Positions 47,727-58,500 of a stretch of 64,000 bases of DNA are shown one piece after another. A program made the translations under genes and the position numbers. Source of the stretch: Lithospermum erythrorhizon (taxonomy: Eukaryota > Streptophyta > Magnoliopsida > Boraginales > Boraginaceae); assembly GCA_019722365.1 (NCBI GenBank), contig JADFUC010001001.1:1-64000 (forward strand). Direction: 5' to 3'. The notes beneath the pieces are model-generated. The model saw nothing but the letters and a program-made list of their open reading frames with translations. It was not told where the DNA came from and made no database searches. The number at the start of each line of letters is the position of its first letter. The stretch's first letter is position 1.

Positions 47727-49520
47727 TTAAGAACCTAATTCATTATTGTAATTATTGTAGATCACGGGAGAATTAGACTGCAATGTGACCAAATTGAGTA
47801 TGGTGTGCCAGTAATTCTTGTTTTCTTCAAGATCACCATCGACTTCTTCATGATCAATTTGTGGTACAAAACCATCAATGAAATTGTCCATGTTGTCATT
47901 AGGGAAGCTCACTTCTTGATGTGCCATTTCTTGGTTTGCTCCGTCTTTCCAATTATTTTGGACATCACCCCCTTTGGAAATCCCTACATCTCCAATCATT
48001 GAATTCTGATTAAAAACAATGGAATTAGGGACGTTGAACATGTTATTGGAGAAGTTTAAGGTTGATGTTGGAGACTCAAGGGTAGTACTAGTAGAAGTAA
48101 AGAAGCTATTGAGAAGTGATGAATTTGCATGAGGCCTAGTTATTTGCCGAGCCTTTAGAACATCAAGACATGGTGGGATTTTTGACGTTGTAGTGCTATT
48201 GGGAACCTGATGATGAGTAAAATCCGATACCAATCCGAGCTGATTGGATTGGTAGGGAGTAGATAATACTACTAATTTGGATTCTCGACCGTGGCGTGCT
48301 TCGGCTTCAAGCCGAGCACTCTCCCATTGAGCCATGTGGCTAAGGTTTGAAGCATCTTTTAATTGCCTTGGTGATCCTTGAGCAATATTCTTTGGTTTAT
48401 GAGTAACTGGATCAATTCCCATTTTGGTTAATCTTTTCCTCAAATGTGTGTTCCAGCAGTTCTTGATCTCATTATCGGTTCTCTTTGGTAGGTGAGTTGC
48501 TATTGCGGACCATCTAGTGATATAAATAATGGGCAATATTAGTTAATAAGGATATCAATTCTTATATACTAGTACGTTTCAACATGTAAATTAAACAGTT
48601 AGCTTGATCACTAAAAATAGAAACAAAGAAAACATCTCTAATAATCATTTAAAATTAAATAATACTCATACAAATTAAGCTAAGACGTTAATTATTGGGG
48701 TATTTGAAATTATTAAGAAATATACCTATTACCAAGAAGAGCATGAAGTTGAATGATGGTTTGTTCTTCTTGCAAGCTAAACTTTCCCCTCTTGATATCT
48801 GGTCTTAGATAATTTGACCATCGCAAGCGGCAACTCTTCCCACAACGTCGGAGACCTTTATCAATTTCATAGTAAAACATTATCCCAAAATATTATAGTA
48901 AAACGTTATCAATTTACATTATAGTGACACTTTAGTATTTCGTAACGTAATATTTATGGCGTAGGTATGTCGAAATAATTTGAGATATTTAGTATCTTCG
49001 ATTTTGTCGTAGGTGGGTGGAGATAATTTGCTCGAAAATGCTTATCTTCGTATATAAACTTATCATTATTTAATATTTGAAGCCCAAGTATTAGTAGTTA
49101 ACATATATTATTATTCAAAGAAATAATTAGTAGTTAATTTATTATTTGCGGAATTATCTCTTTAAATATCGCTTGAAAGGTGATATTTGTAAGGTGATAT
49201 TTGTAATCATATCCATGAAGGTGACATTTGTAATCAGGATTGGAATAATGATTGACTTGAGATATCATGAAAATCTGAATATTACTTTATGATTTGATGC
49301 GTGACTAAATAGATTAATGGTGATCGTGATATAGTATCATCAAATTATTTGCTTTTATATCGGTTGAATTGGTATGATTTAAAATGTATATTTTAAATTT
49401 TTGTGGATCTCAATATATAAAATTCATATCTGTAAGGAATTAAATAATAATAATAATAATAATTCTACACAAAGAATATATTTATTTAATTAATTCATAT
49501 TATATTAATAATAACAATAG

Positions 49521-49582
<62 letters not shown>

Positions 49583-50110
49583 TCTACACAAAGCATATGA
49601 TTATTTAACTAACACCTATTATAATAATAATAACAATAGATTACACACAAAGTATATTTTATTTAATAGTAGTTAATTCACAGTAGAAAGTCATGTTGAT
49701 CAATTAAGAGATGAAATTATTAATTAAAAGAGAATATTTTACTTTTAGCTTTTTAAATTTTAGAGAGAAGTGTAATTTAGTAATTAATAATGCAGAAAAT
49801 AAAAGAAATTGAAGAAAGCATAGCCTTGTCGTAATTTTATACATATTCGTGATTAGTAATAGTGATTATTACCTCGATGCATTTTGGTACAAATTTAAAA
49901 TTTACTACCTAAACCGAATTATTCCTCCAAGAATGAAGCATATAAAAGATTAAGGTATAATAATATAATTCACCAACCGGCTTTTGCTGGAAGAGTTCGC
50001 CAGCTTCCATGGCCATGTTCTTCGATGAAAGCTAAAAGTTTTTGGTCTTCCTCAGCTGTCCATGACCCTTTATTCAACCCCATCTTCTCGGGGGATTCCG
50101 ACCTCCCCAT
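47727..50110 (-). CDS. R2R3-MYB transcription factor, subgroup 9 (MIXTA-like)
   Basis: Three exons (50110-49978, 48855-48726, 48513-47727) give 349 residues with the standard R2R3-MYB phases (breaks in G45 and R88). R2 (about 14-61) has tryptophans 17, 37 and 57; R3 (about 66-112) has W89 and W108 with [17 protein letters not shown]. Then come [17 protein letters not shown] and [17 protein letters not shown], the subgroup 9 signature of MIXTA, MYB16 and MYB106 (MYB17 is a close relative). These nuclear factors drive conical petal cells, trichome outgrowth and cuticle genes. The usual CCDK after MGR is replaced by ESPEK, and NYWNT reads NCWNT. The long first intron (49977-48856) holds TAA-repeat modules. 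The start at 50110 gives the canonical MGR; an in-frame ATG at 50152 would add an unlikely leader. No bHLH-interaction signature is seen in R3. Confidence 0.93.
49170..49240. repeat. three short direct repeats in MYB intron 1
   Basis: 'aaggtgatatttgtaa' appears about three times with one- or two-base variation (49175, 49191, 49217). Small intronic duplication without known function. Confidence 0.6.
49440..49670. repeat. TAA microsatellite with ~100 bp tandem modules in MYB intron 1
   Basis: The module 'aataattctacacaaag' plus 'atat/tatttaat' plus 'ataataacaatag' recurs three times, each associated with a TAA tract. The central tract (about 49526-49581) is a clean (TAA)n of about 18 units. 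Length is likely polymorphic. Confidence 0.85.
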
Positions 50111-50705
50111 AATATTGTTTAATATTCTAACAGATTTGAGCTTGCATAGCACAACTTATTAGATATAGATTGTCAAAGTTGGAGGAAGAAATGAGCTAGG
50201 ATGGTAACGCTAGGTAACAAATTAAATAAGTGGATGGAAGGAAATAAAGTTATGAAAACACTTTGAATGCGGAAACCAAGTGACTTTGGTAAACTTATAA
50301 AGGAGCTGAGAAGGTGAAATAATTAAATTCAACAATCTACCAAAACAATTTGCACGCCTTAGTATAGTAAATAAGTAGTACTAATAAGGCTTTAGCGAAT
50401 TTAATTATAATTACTCTAAGTGGAATTCTTTCTTAGTAATTTATTTACTTGTTACCAACTAATTAATAAGTTAAAAAGACCAGATATGTAGCATTGTTTT
50501 TAAAAAAAAAATAAGCGATGAAGAAACCAATGATGACAGAGAAGAATATATTTCTTGACAGTTGAGCAAAGATTAAATGTCAATGGGGCCCATGAATTAA
50601 GTCGGATATACACGTCGTTGTTAGATAAACATCATTTTTGCATTGTTAGGTAAACATGGTTAAAAGGAAAAATTGGAGCAAAACACATACAAAACAAGTA
50701 GTAAA
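50111..50705. other. MYB promoter region
   Basis: The 5' flank of the MYB gene up to the copia LTR end at 50706, roughly 600 bp. It is AT-rich, and I could not define a convincing TATA box or other site. Confidence 0.4.
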
Positions 50706-50930
50706 TGTTGAATCTAAGCCGCACTTAGTAAGCAATGATAATTATCAAATCCTCTCATCTTCAATGGTGTGAGTTGCTCTTTATTTATATTCAGTAAAAA
50801 TACAAGAAGTATAGCACTACTACACCACATGAGATGCTAAGGTTGTTACAGATCCTACAGAAGTCTACACACAATCTTATCACTTCCATATCCTGACTAT
50901 ATGCCTATAAGCCTAACTATAACCTTATCA
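50706..50930 (-). mobile_element. 3' LTR of a truncated copia element
   Basis: Bounded by TG at 50706 and CA at 50930, directly downstream (minus strand) of the RNase H end. It contains a TATA-like 'atataaataaag' on the minus strand, as expected in U3. No partner LTR was found on the other side because the element is truncated at about 52036. Confidence 0.55.
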
Positions 50931-50938
50931 ATACTCCT

Positions 50939-52036
50939 TCACAAGCTGAAGGCACCCCGTGAGCGAAGCCGAAGTTTGGACCTGAAGGAGGATAAACGTG
51001 TAGTAGGCAGAGGTTTGGTAAGAACATCAGTAATTTGGTCCTTCGTCGAAATGAACTGAACCTGAAGTTCCTTATGTGCCACTTTCTCTAGGACAAAATG
51101 AAAATCAATTTTAATGTGCTTCGTACGAGCATGAAATACAGGGTTGCAGACAGGTACGTGGTGCCAGGTTATCACACCAAAGCACAGGGGTTTGAGAGAC
51201 AGGAATGTGCAGCTCACATAGTAATGAAACAAGCCATGAAATTTCAGTAGAACAATTAGCAAGGGACTTATATTCCGATTCAGTAGAAGACGAGCCACCG
51301 TCCATTGCTTCTCGGATTGCCAGGATAAAAGATTAGAACCCAGATAAACAATATAACCACCAGTTGATCGCCTATCAGTAGCAGAACCGGCCCAATCAGC
51401 ATCACTAAAAGCCTGTATAGTAAAATCTGAAGATGGAGTAATTACAAGACCAAGCTAGAGAGTAAACTTGACATAGCGAAGAATTCTCTTGACCAACACA
51501 AAGTGTTCAGCAGTGGGAGCATGCATGTGCTGACAGACTCGATTAACAACATAGGAAAGGTCTGGATGAGTCAATGTAAGGTACTGAAGAGAGCCAACAA
51601 GTTGACGATATAGTGTGGGGTCTGGAGAAGTGGTAGTCGAAGCATCAGAGACAGATGTTACATCATCAGCAGCAAAAGTCGACATAGGAGTAGATACAGG
51701 CTTGCAATGTAACATGTTGGCTTTCGTCAAAAGATCAATCATATACTATTTCTGAGATAGAAGTATACTACCATCAGACTGCTTAACGACCTTAATACCT
51801 AGGAAGAAATTAAGCTCACCTAGATCACGAGTAACAAAACGAGAACCAAAAGCAGTAATAAATGAATCCATAGCTGATAACAGATTGCCAGTAACCAGAA
51901 TGTCATCAACATACACCAACATTACTAGATGAATACCTGCACGAGAAAAAACAAACAAAGAGGTGCTGTGAAAAACATGTCGGTTCTGTTTCGAGAGAAG
52001 AACAAGTATAGGCATGGGATTACGGCGAAGTCTCAT
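50939..52036 (-). pseudogene. Ty1/copia pol 3' part: reverse transcriptase and RNase H
   Basis: In minus-strand order: LVMLVYVDDILVTGN (RT catalytic YVDD) and DLGELNFFLGIKV, a frame break, KPVSTPMS and LYRQLVGSLQYLTLTHPDLSYVVN, further breaks, [22 protein letters not shown] (RNase H), WCDN, then [19 protein letters not shown] and TDVLTKPLPT. Upstream coding parts (gag, protease, integrase and the RT start) are missing because the homology stops abruptly at 52036. Stops and frameshifts separate the blocks, so it is dead. Confidence 0.9.
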
Positions 52037-52440
52037 TTGATGTAGGCGTGGTTGGGAATAGGGTGGTGGATCAATGGAAAGGAAGATGGTGTGGTCAGCG
52101 AGGCAGCTTGCTTGTGGGGAAGCAAACTATAGTGGGTAATGTGGGTGAGGTCATGGTGAAGTGGGTAACACATCAGGAAGGTGCTGGTGACATGTGGGTA
52201 TTTGGGAACAGGTTGAGTGGGAAATGGAGGAGTACTACACTATTGGAATTGAAGGCACAATTTGAGGCGGTTTTGGGCAATTGTTCTGTTTGCTTAAGGA
52301 TATATCTTAGTAGTTTTTATTTTTTAGGCGGTTTTGAAACTTGGGTATGAAAAGACATAGTCTTCTTAGGTTTTGTTAGCGCATAAATATAGGATGATTT
52401 AAGCGGAGTTTTATTTATCAGCATGAAATCGTAGAATGGA
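52037..52440. other. unassigned sequence between two copia pieces
   Basis: A G-rich plus-strand stretch with one 100-codon open frame but no recognisable motif. It probably belongs to a mobile element that truncated the copia element to its left. Confidence 0.35.
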
Positions 52441-52784
52441 GAAAATTCATCACAGAATAATATTAGATGCTTTTAATAGTATTGAAGAATATAGTTTTTA
52501 TTCTTGAAAGGCTTAGAGAGTTTATTTTTGTTTTTGATAGGAACTTTTTGTGGTTGAGATTTTTGGTGTATAAAAAAATCTTCGACATAGATTCAAGTAG
52601 TGGCGGGGTTGTAACGATCTGCGGTTTATTAGTGGATGCGGCAGGGGCGATACGTTTCACGTTGAGGAACACATATAAAATTCTTGGTAATGCGTTTATT
52701 TCAGCAAATTTACGTCGTTGTTATTGATTGCTTGAAACTCGGGAAGGATTTGGGGGTCTTAAATCTAACAATTTGTATAAGAGC
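52440..52784 (+). mobile_element. 5' LTR end and primer-binding site of copia element A
   Basis: About 320 bp of LTR-like sequence ends at CA near 52770 and is followed by 'tttgtataagagc', two differences from the copia PBS that pairs with initiator tRNA-Met (TTGGTATCAGAGC). Copia gag starts about 40 bp later on the same strand. The left LTR border is not defined. Confidence 0.55.
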
Positions 52785-52809
52785 TTGAGTCGTAACTTGG
52801 TTATGAGTT

Positions 52810-53890
52810 TAGAATCGATAGGCGAATGAATTGTGACCGTAGTGCGGAGAAATTCGATAAGAATCGATTTTCCACGTTGGAAGATGTGTATGGAGGATTA
52901 TATGCGAAAAGAAGGCTGACAAGCCCAGCTAGGGAGAAGCTTTGAGAAGATGGATGAGGATGAATGGATGGAATTTATGACGGGTCTTGGGTGTGATCGG
53001 ACACTTATTTATTAAAGAGGCATTGATTCTTGCGTTCTTGGAGACCGCCTTGAAAGGGGGCGATAGAGGCTTTTATCTGTCTGTATGAGAAACCTTACGT
53101 AAATAATAAAGAGTGCCTCGCGAAAAAAGCATTTTAGCGCTTAAGATGTATCGGAAAAGTACACTCATGGCGAGACACATATGATTTAAATAGCATTATT
53201 AATCAACTATCGGCCCGGTAGATGTTAATGTTGATGATGAGATCACGAGGCGATTTTGTTGGCTTCGTTGCAGTTAGAGACGATGAGGCGGTTAGTAATT
53301 ACTGTAGAGTGCTAACAAGGTTGAACTTAAGGTGGTTGTAGAGGCGTATCACATGCGAGGAGTCGCGAGCCGTGTAGTGAAGGTGCAAGGGTTACGTTAA
53401 GTGTAGGAAGAGGAAGAAACGGGGGAAGCGAGAGGTTTTTGAAAATAGTGGGGAGATCCGCAGTAGAGGTAGAAGTAATTCGATCTTGTGTGTTGGGTTG
53501 TGTAGAGCCGGGTCACGTGAAGAGGCCTATGAAATTGCGGTGATGCTCGTGTTGTGTTGGCTTGGAATTATTATTGTTTGGTTTTATACGTAGATACTTA
53601 GTTGATTCTGGATAGTAGATTAAGGCTTTTTTCATGCCATGTAATGAAGATGTAACGGTGAATTATGTTTAAATTATGGGGTACATTCATTTTTCTTGAT
53701 GGTGAGCAGGTTGGATGTAGTAGGTATAGGAGATGTGAATGCGAAGTTGTCGAATGGTTCTTTGCAGGCTGACAAAGTGATGTATGTTCGAAATTAGGGA
53801 AGAGTTTAATTTCGGTGGTCGGTGGATAGTGATGGTTATCGAGCTACTTTCGAAGATAGTAGCTGGAAGGTTGTTCGGGGGAGCAATGGT
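52810..53890 (+). pseudogene. copia gag-protease of element A, interrupted
   Basis: In plus-strand order with frameshifts: EKFDKNRFS (gag start, 'kFdG.nF'), DLNSIINQLSA (gag helix), CVLGCVEPGHVKRPM (zinc knuckle, CX2CX4HX4C damaged), DTSFHATP (protease flank of 'DSGASFHATP'), VVGIGDVNAKLSNGS, LISVGQLDSDGY and WKVVRGSNG. The reading ends at 53890 exactly where the left LTR of element B begins, with the AATAG target sequence at the junction. Confidence 0.8.
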
Positions 53891-53892
53891 AA

Positions 53893-54876
53893 TAGGCGAA
53901 GATAATTACTATGGATATATGAGTATAAATACAATCCGTAGTTAGGGGATCTTTTAAAAGTCGCATCTTACGTTATTGTCCTAGCAATATAATTAAATAT
54001 ATGCGGAGGAGCACAGTGCGGCGGAGTAAATTCCACCCAAAATCCACACGCTTGAGTGCAGCGTGTAATTTGAAAACTCCCACCAATTTCTGCGTTGTAA
54101 TATCAATCGTATGATATCTACAGTTAGTCAGCGCGGGAGGTTGAATCGGCTTAATCTATCTTCAGTATGAGGATGAACAAAGCAGAGAAAAACCCCAAAA
54201 TTCTTGGGAGAATTTCGGCGAAGGCTGACTCTTGGTTTTTGGTGAAAAGTTTTTACAAAAACATGATGAAAAACCTAAAGTTTACAACATGTAGGTGTTA
54301 AAGCAAGCCCGATGGCAACTTAAGATTAAAATATTAGCTTGACTAGATTAACTACATTAGTTCGTTAAGACACTAATGGAGTTGCTAATGAGTTGAACTA
54401 TTTAATTAAAAGCTAATTAAATAGTAATGAGTCAATATCGATAATCTTTCAATATCGATAAATACTAAAATTACTCGAACCAATTAAATAAGCATTTAAT
54501 TGATTATTTATTCAATCGATATTACGCAAAATGTAGAACCCTTGTAATTGAGAAATACATTTCTGATTATATAGTTCTCTTTAATTTCATACATAGAAAT
54601 ATAACTTTCAGCGTCATTATGTGTGTGACATACGAGGCTCGGATAATAGTAAATTTATTATAATAATGAGTGACCAATTACTATTATTATAGCGATTAAT
54701 AATTAAGATCTGTGATAAGCTCGTAACGTAAATTATCACATGAGAACCCGCTAGTAATATACAATTACTAAGTTGAACACTAAGTTACGATAATCACGTT
54801 TAATATTTGGTAAATGGTGTCTGCTTGATTGTCCTTGTGAGGCGTAATAAATGGAACGATTCTCGTTGATTTCCAA
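53893..54876 (-). repeat. 3' LTR of copia element B
   Basis: Shares ordered blocks with the right LTR, for example 'gaagataattactatggat', 'atctacagttagtcagcg', 'ccaaaattcttgggagaat', 'gttgaactatttaattaaa', 'agttgaacactaagtta' and 'aataaatggaacgattct'. Differences between copies are mostly 1-3 bp indels. The side at 54876 adjoins 'gctcccaacgcc', whose complement is a purine-rich candidate polypurine tract. Confidence 0.85.
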
Positions 54877-55499
54877 GCTCCCAACGCCGCAGGGCGATTA
54901 TCTTACAATTCCTTTATCACGCGATCTCCCCCAGTCGTAGGCTAACCATAAGTGTGTGTGGCTTGTGACTTTCTTTACTCGGGAACATGGGCGAATAAGC
55001 ATTTAGCAATGTAAACCCAATCGGTCTGTGTGAGAGGCAGGGTCTTGTGTATATCAGGGGCGGACAAATCCACTCGATATCGACATCTATCGCTATACTG
55101 TTTAGTGTGACAGCGTATGCCGTTATAATCGGCTTAAGGCGGGCGTTTGGTGCGTAGTCAAAATCTGAGCTTGGCAGCCTTAACCTGGATAGTTATATAT
55201 GTTAGGTCTAAGAATTGGCGAACCTAAAATTCTAAACAAATGTCTGGGACACGGATATCACATTATCTTACATGAATTCGTTTCGGTCGTACAATTTCAC
55301 GTCCTTGGGGCAAATGACAGCAGTATTGATCTGATCCTGCGGGCTAACGTGTCCGATCTTGATCGCTATCAAGCTTACCATGTTAGTCGTATGATGCTTG
55401 TCGCAACTTCTCGGCGTCGACGAGGCCCTTTTAGGCATCTATGTTTAGGGTTGAAGAGGTGCCAATTAACGGTTCGACTGTTACCTCTGCAGAAAACAT

Positions 55500-58400
55500 A
55501 GACTAACTTTAGGGATTTAACGCTTTCGCTCATCGAGGATCACAGCTACATGTATATTATATGTAAATTCAAACATATAGTCATAGCAAACAAATGTCTT
55601 AAAATATAAGCAATAATATTCAAATATTTGTTCACATGCTTATGATAATCATCTTGACTCAGCAACTGCTTGGCTGAAATACATCACAAGACCTATGTTC
55701 ATTGTCTTTCATCATCTTTGCGACTTAGTGGTTTAGTAAAAGGGGTCGGCAGTCAACTCTGTTTACTTTACATACTTTGACATCGCTACATCGGCATATC
55801 TCACAATCGGGTGATACTTTACGAGTACGTGCTTGGATTTGTGATGTGCTTTCGGGGGTCCTTAGCTTGGCTATTGCCCGATATTGTCCTGAAAGCAACT
55901 CATTTGGTCCTTAATCTTTAAGTCACTTGCTTGAAGTTAAGTCCGCGAACTTCTTTATCAAACATGCTTCTTTAAGCTTGAACTGACTGCGATGTACTTC
56001 AGTTTTGTGGTAGATGACAGCGGTACTACATTTGGAACTCCTCAAGATCTTGCTCCACCGTTGAGCAAAATACATACCCAGGCCCAGGAGCGATAGTCGT
56101 CTACATCGGGTTTGAAAGCGCGTCGGTGTACCACATCATTGTAACTCATAAATGCAACGTATACCAAGAAAGCATGCTTTAGTTAGCTACCGGATACTTA
56201 GGAATGCACTTCCTAACGATCCGATTACTGGGTTAGGCAGGCCTTCTTGGATTCTGAAACAGTGCGTAAGACACGTCGGTGCAGTGTTGTGACGTGGCAT
56301 CGTGATGGATCCTATAAGCCAGAGGCGTAAGGTATGTCGCCCCGTTACACATTCGTCTCGTATTTAGTAGTGGAATGACGTGCTCTGTGGTTGAACTCCA
56401 CGTGTCTCGTGGAATTACCGCTTCTTGGAATTAATCATGTTGAACGCTGCGGTACCTTATTGGCATAAGTATCGACAAAGTCCAGTGACCTCACCGGCTC
56501 GATCAGGTGGATCTTTTATTCAAGTATATTGTGTTTTGCCTAAGTCCTTCATTGAGAAACATTTACTTGTGACGATCACTTGGTAGTTTGGTAACTTCCC
56601 TACGTTGTTTCCAATGATAAGTATGTCGTGAACATACGGAGTTATGAATGATACATGACTGCAAACACCTTAACTGTATCTGCCAGATTCTTAGCCGTTC
56701 TTGATGAAACCCGAGCTTCTTTGATTGATTCATCAAAAGCGTAGATTCAACTAGCGGGATGCACAACTTTAAGACCATAAAATGGACTTTTTACTGACTT
56801 CATCTATTCTTGGAGTCTTTTAGGACGTGAAAAAGCTTGGAGGTTGTACCGTGCTTACACATGCTTCACAAATTTCCATTCGAGAGCGATTAACACATCC
56901 ATTTGCCGATATTCATAGTCATGAAATGCGTGATAGCTAAGGTATCCCGGATGGATTTAAGCGTAGCCAACAGCGGTAAGTTCGTCATAGTCGGCTCCGT
57001 GAACTTGTTTGAAACCTTTACGGCTACAGTCACAGCTTTGGCTGCCATCAGCGTTCCGTCTTTATCGTGTTTCTTCTTAAATACCCATTTACATTCGATA
57101 GAGCGAGCGTTGGTAAATCAATGAGGACCCGAACTTCGTTTGGTACATAGAATCCATCACCGGTGCGTGGTATTTGCCATTTGTCGGCGTCCTTTGCTGA
57201 TGCCGGCTTCTTTGTAGAGATGGGCTCGTCGCTCTCGATGATGAAGCTTCGCGTACAGTAGCTACGGTTGGTGGCGATCTGTTGGATCTCACAGGGTTGG
57301 TTCTTCCAGCGAACCGCATTGGATCGAGCTGAGTGGCTATGAAGAAGGTTCAGTGCTTTGTGGTGTGTCGGATGCCTGCAGGTAGATGTATCGATATTGA
57401 CCGTGACTTGAGCCGTGAGATGCTTGCCCATTCTTGGTCATGCAGACGGATATTCTTTTTCAAGGAATACTCGCATTACGGCAATGAAGATTTATTCTCA
57501 TAACTTCGGAGTAGAAAGTAGTAACCTGAGGATTTGGTATGAGTTTACTCTTTTGTTAATCTCTTAACATAAGCTTGACGACCCCAAATATTTAGAAAAC
57601 CCAATTTGGGAATCTTCCCAGAACCAGGTTAAATGGGGGTTTTATCTGTGACTTGGTTGGACTCATTTAAGGTAAGTGCCTTGTTTAGAGTGCGTATCCC
57701 GAAGAATTAGCTGGTAGATCGAGATAGGCTCGTCATAGATCGAACAAATGTCGAAGGGTTCGATTTCTCCTTCGGTTTCACGCCGTTATCTTTATTAGGC
57801 GTTCTGGCGATGAGTTGTGGAAACAATACCCGCGCTCTACAAGATGAGTATTAAATTCGTGACTCAAATATTCTCCTTTTCTATCAGACCGGAGAATCTT
57901 TATTATCTTGTTGAATTGGTTTTGTACTTCTTTGGAACTCCTTGAATTTCTCAAAGGACTCGTGTTTGTGTCTCATCAGATACACAAAACCTTATCTACT
58001 GTAATCATCAGTAAAAGTAATGAAGTAGTTATAATACTCACTGCTGAGATGTGTTCATTGTATCACGATAGGTGTGCAATCCCAATCAACGCCGCTTTCA
58101 TTTAAGCCGTTGAAAGGCATTTTGGTCATTGCCGGAGAAGGCAAGACTTCGCGGCTCGTATGATTCCTGTCGAAACCTTGAAGTATTCCGAGGTGGAGTT
58201 TAGCGGTCGGTTCTCGTTAATGTGACTGATGCAACGATACCATAGGTATGTTTGGTTTTAAGTCGTTAGGCTTATTCCGTTTTAAGTTTATGTTATATGA
58301 CTACGTGTCGTATACAAAACGTATAGACCATTTTGAAGGAGAGGCGTGCAATCTTGCCGAATTCACGGTGATCCCCAAATTCATCGGGATACATTGAAAA

Positions 58401-58500
58401 TGAAAAACCATCGTTATTCAAAAGCGATAGAAATAATATTAAACGCAAATTAGAATTTTGCAGTAAACAGATAAGTTCAAAACAAGGCTAGTGGGCAAGA
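55500..58500 (-). pseudogene. copia pol remnants of element B
   Basis: In minus-strand reading, ECKWVFKKKHDKDG (57051-57100) is the RT start (CKWVFKKK..DG), followed in shifted frames by KGFKQVHGADYDETY-like sequence. The catalytic block YVHDILIIGN lies at 56603-56640, with H replacing the first catalytic D of YVDD. Frameshifts occur every few tens of bases, so integrase and RNase H are only suggested by position. No intact protein can be made. Confidence 0.75.

Noticed and set aside
47805..48002. Plus-strand frame
   Set aside because: Antisense of MYB exon 3, no independent support.
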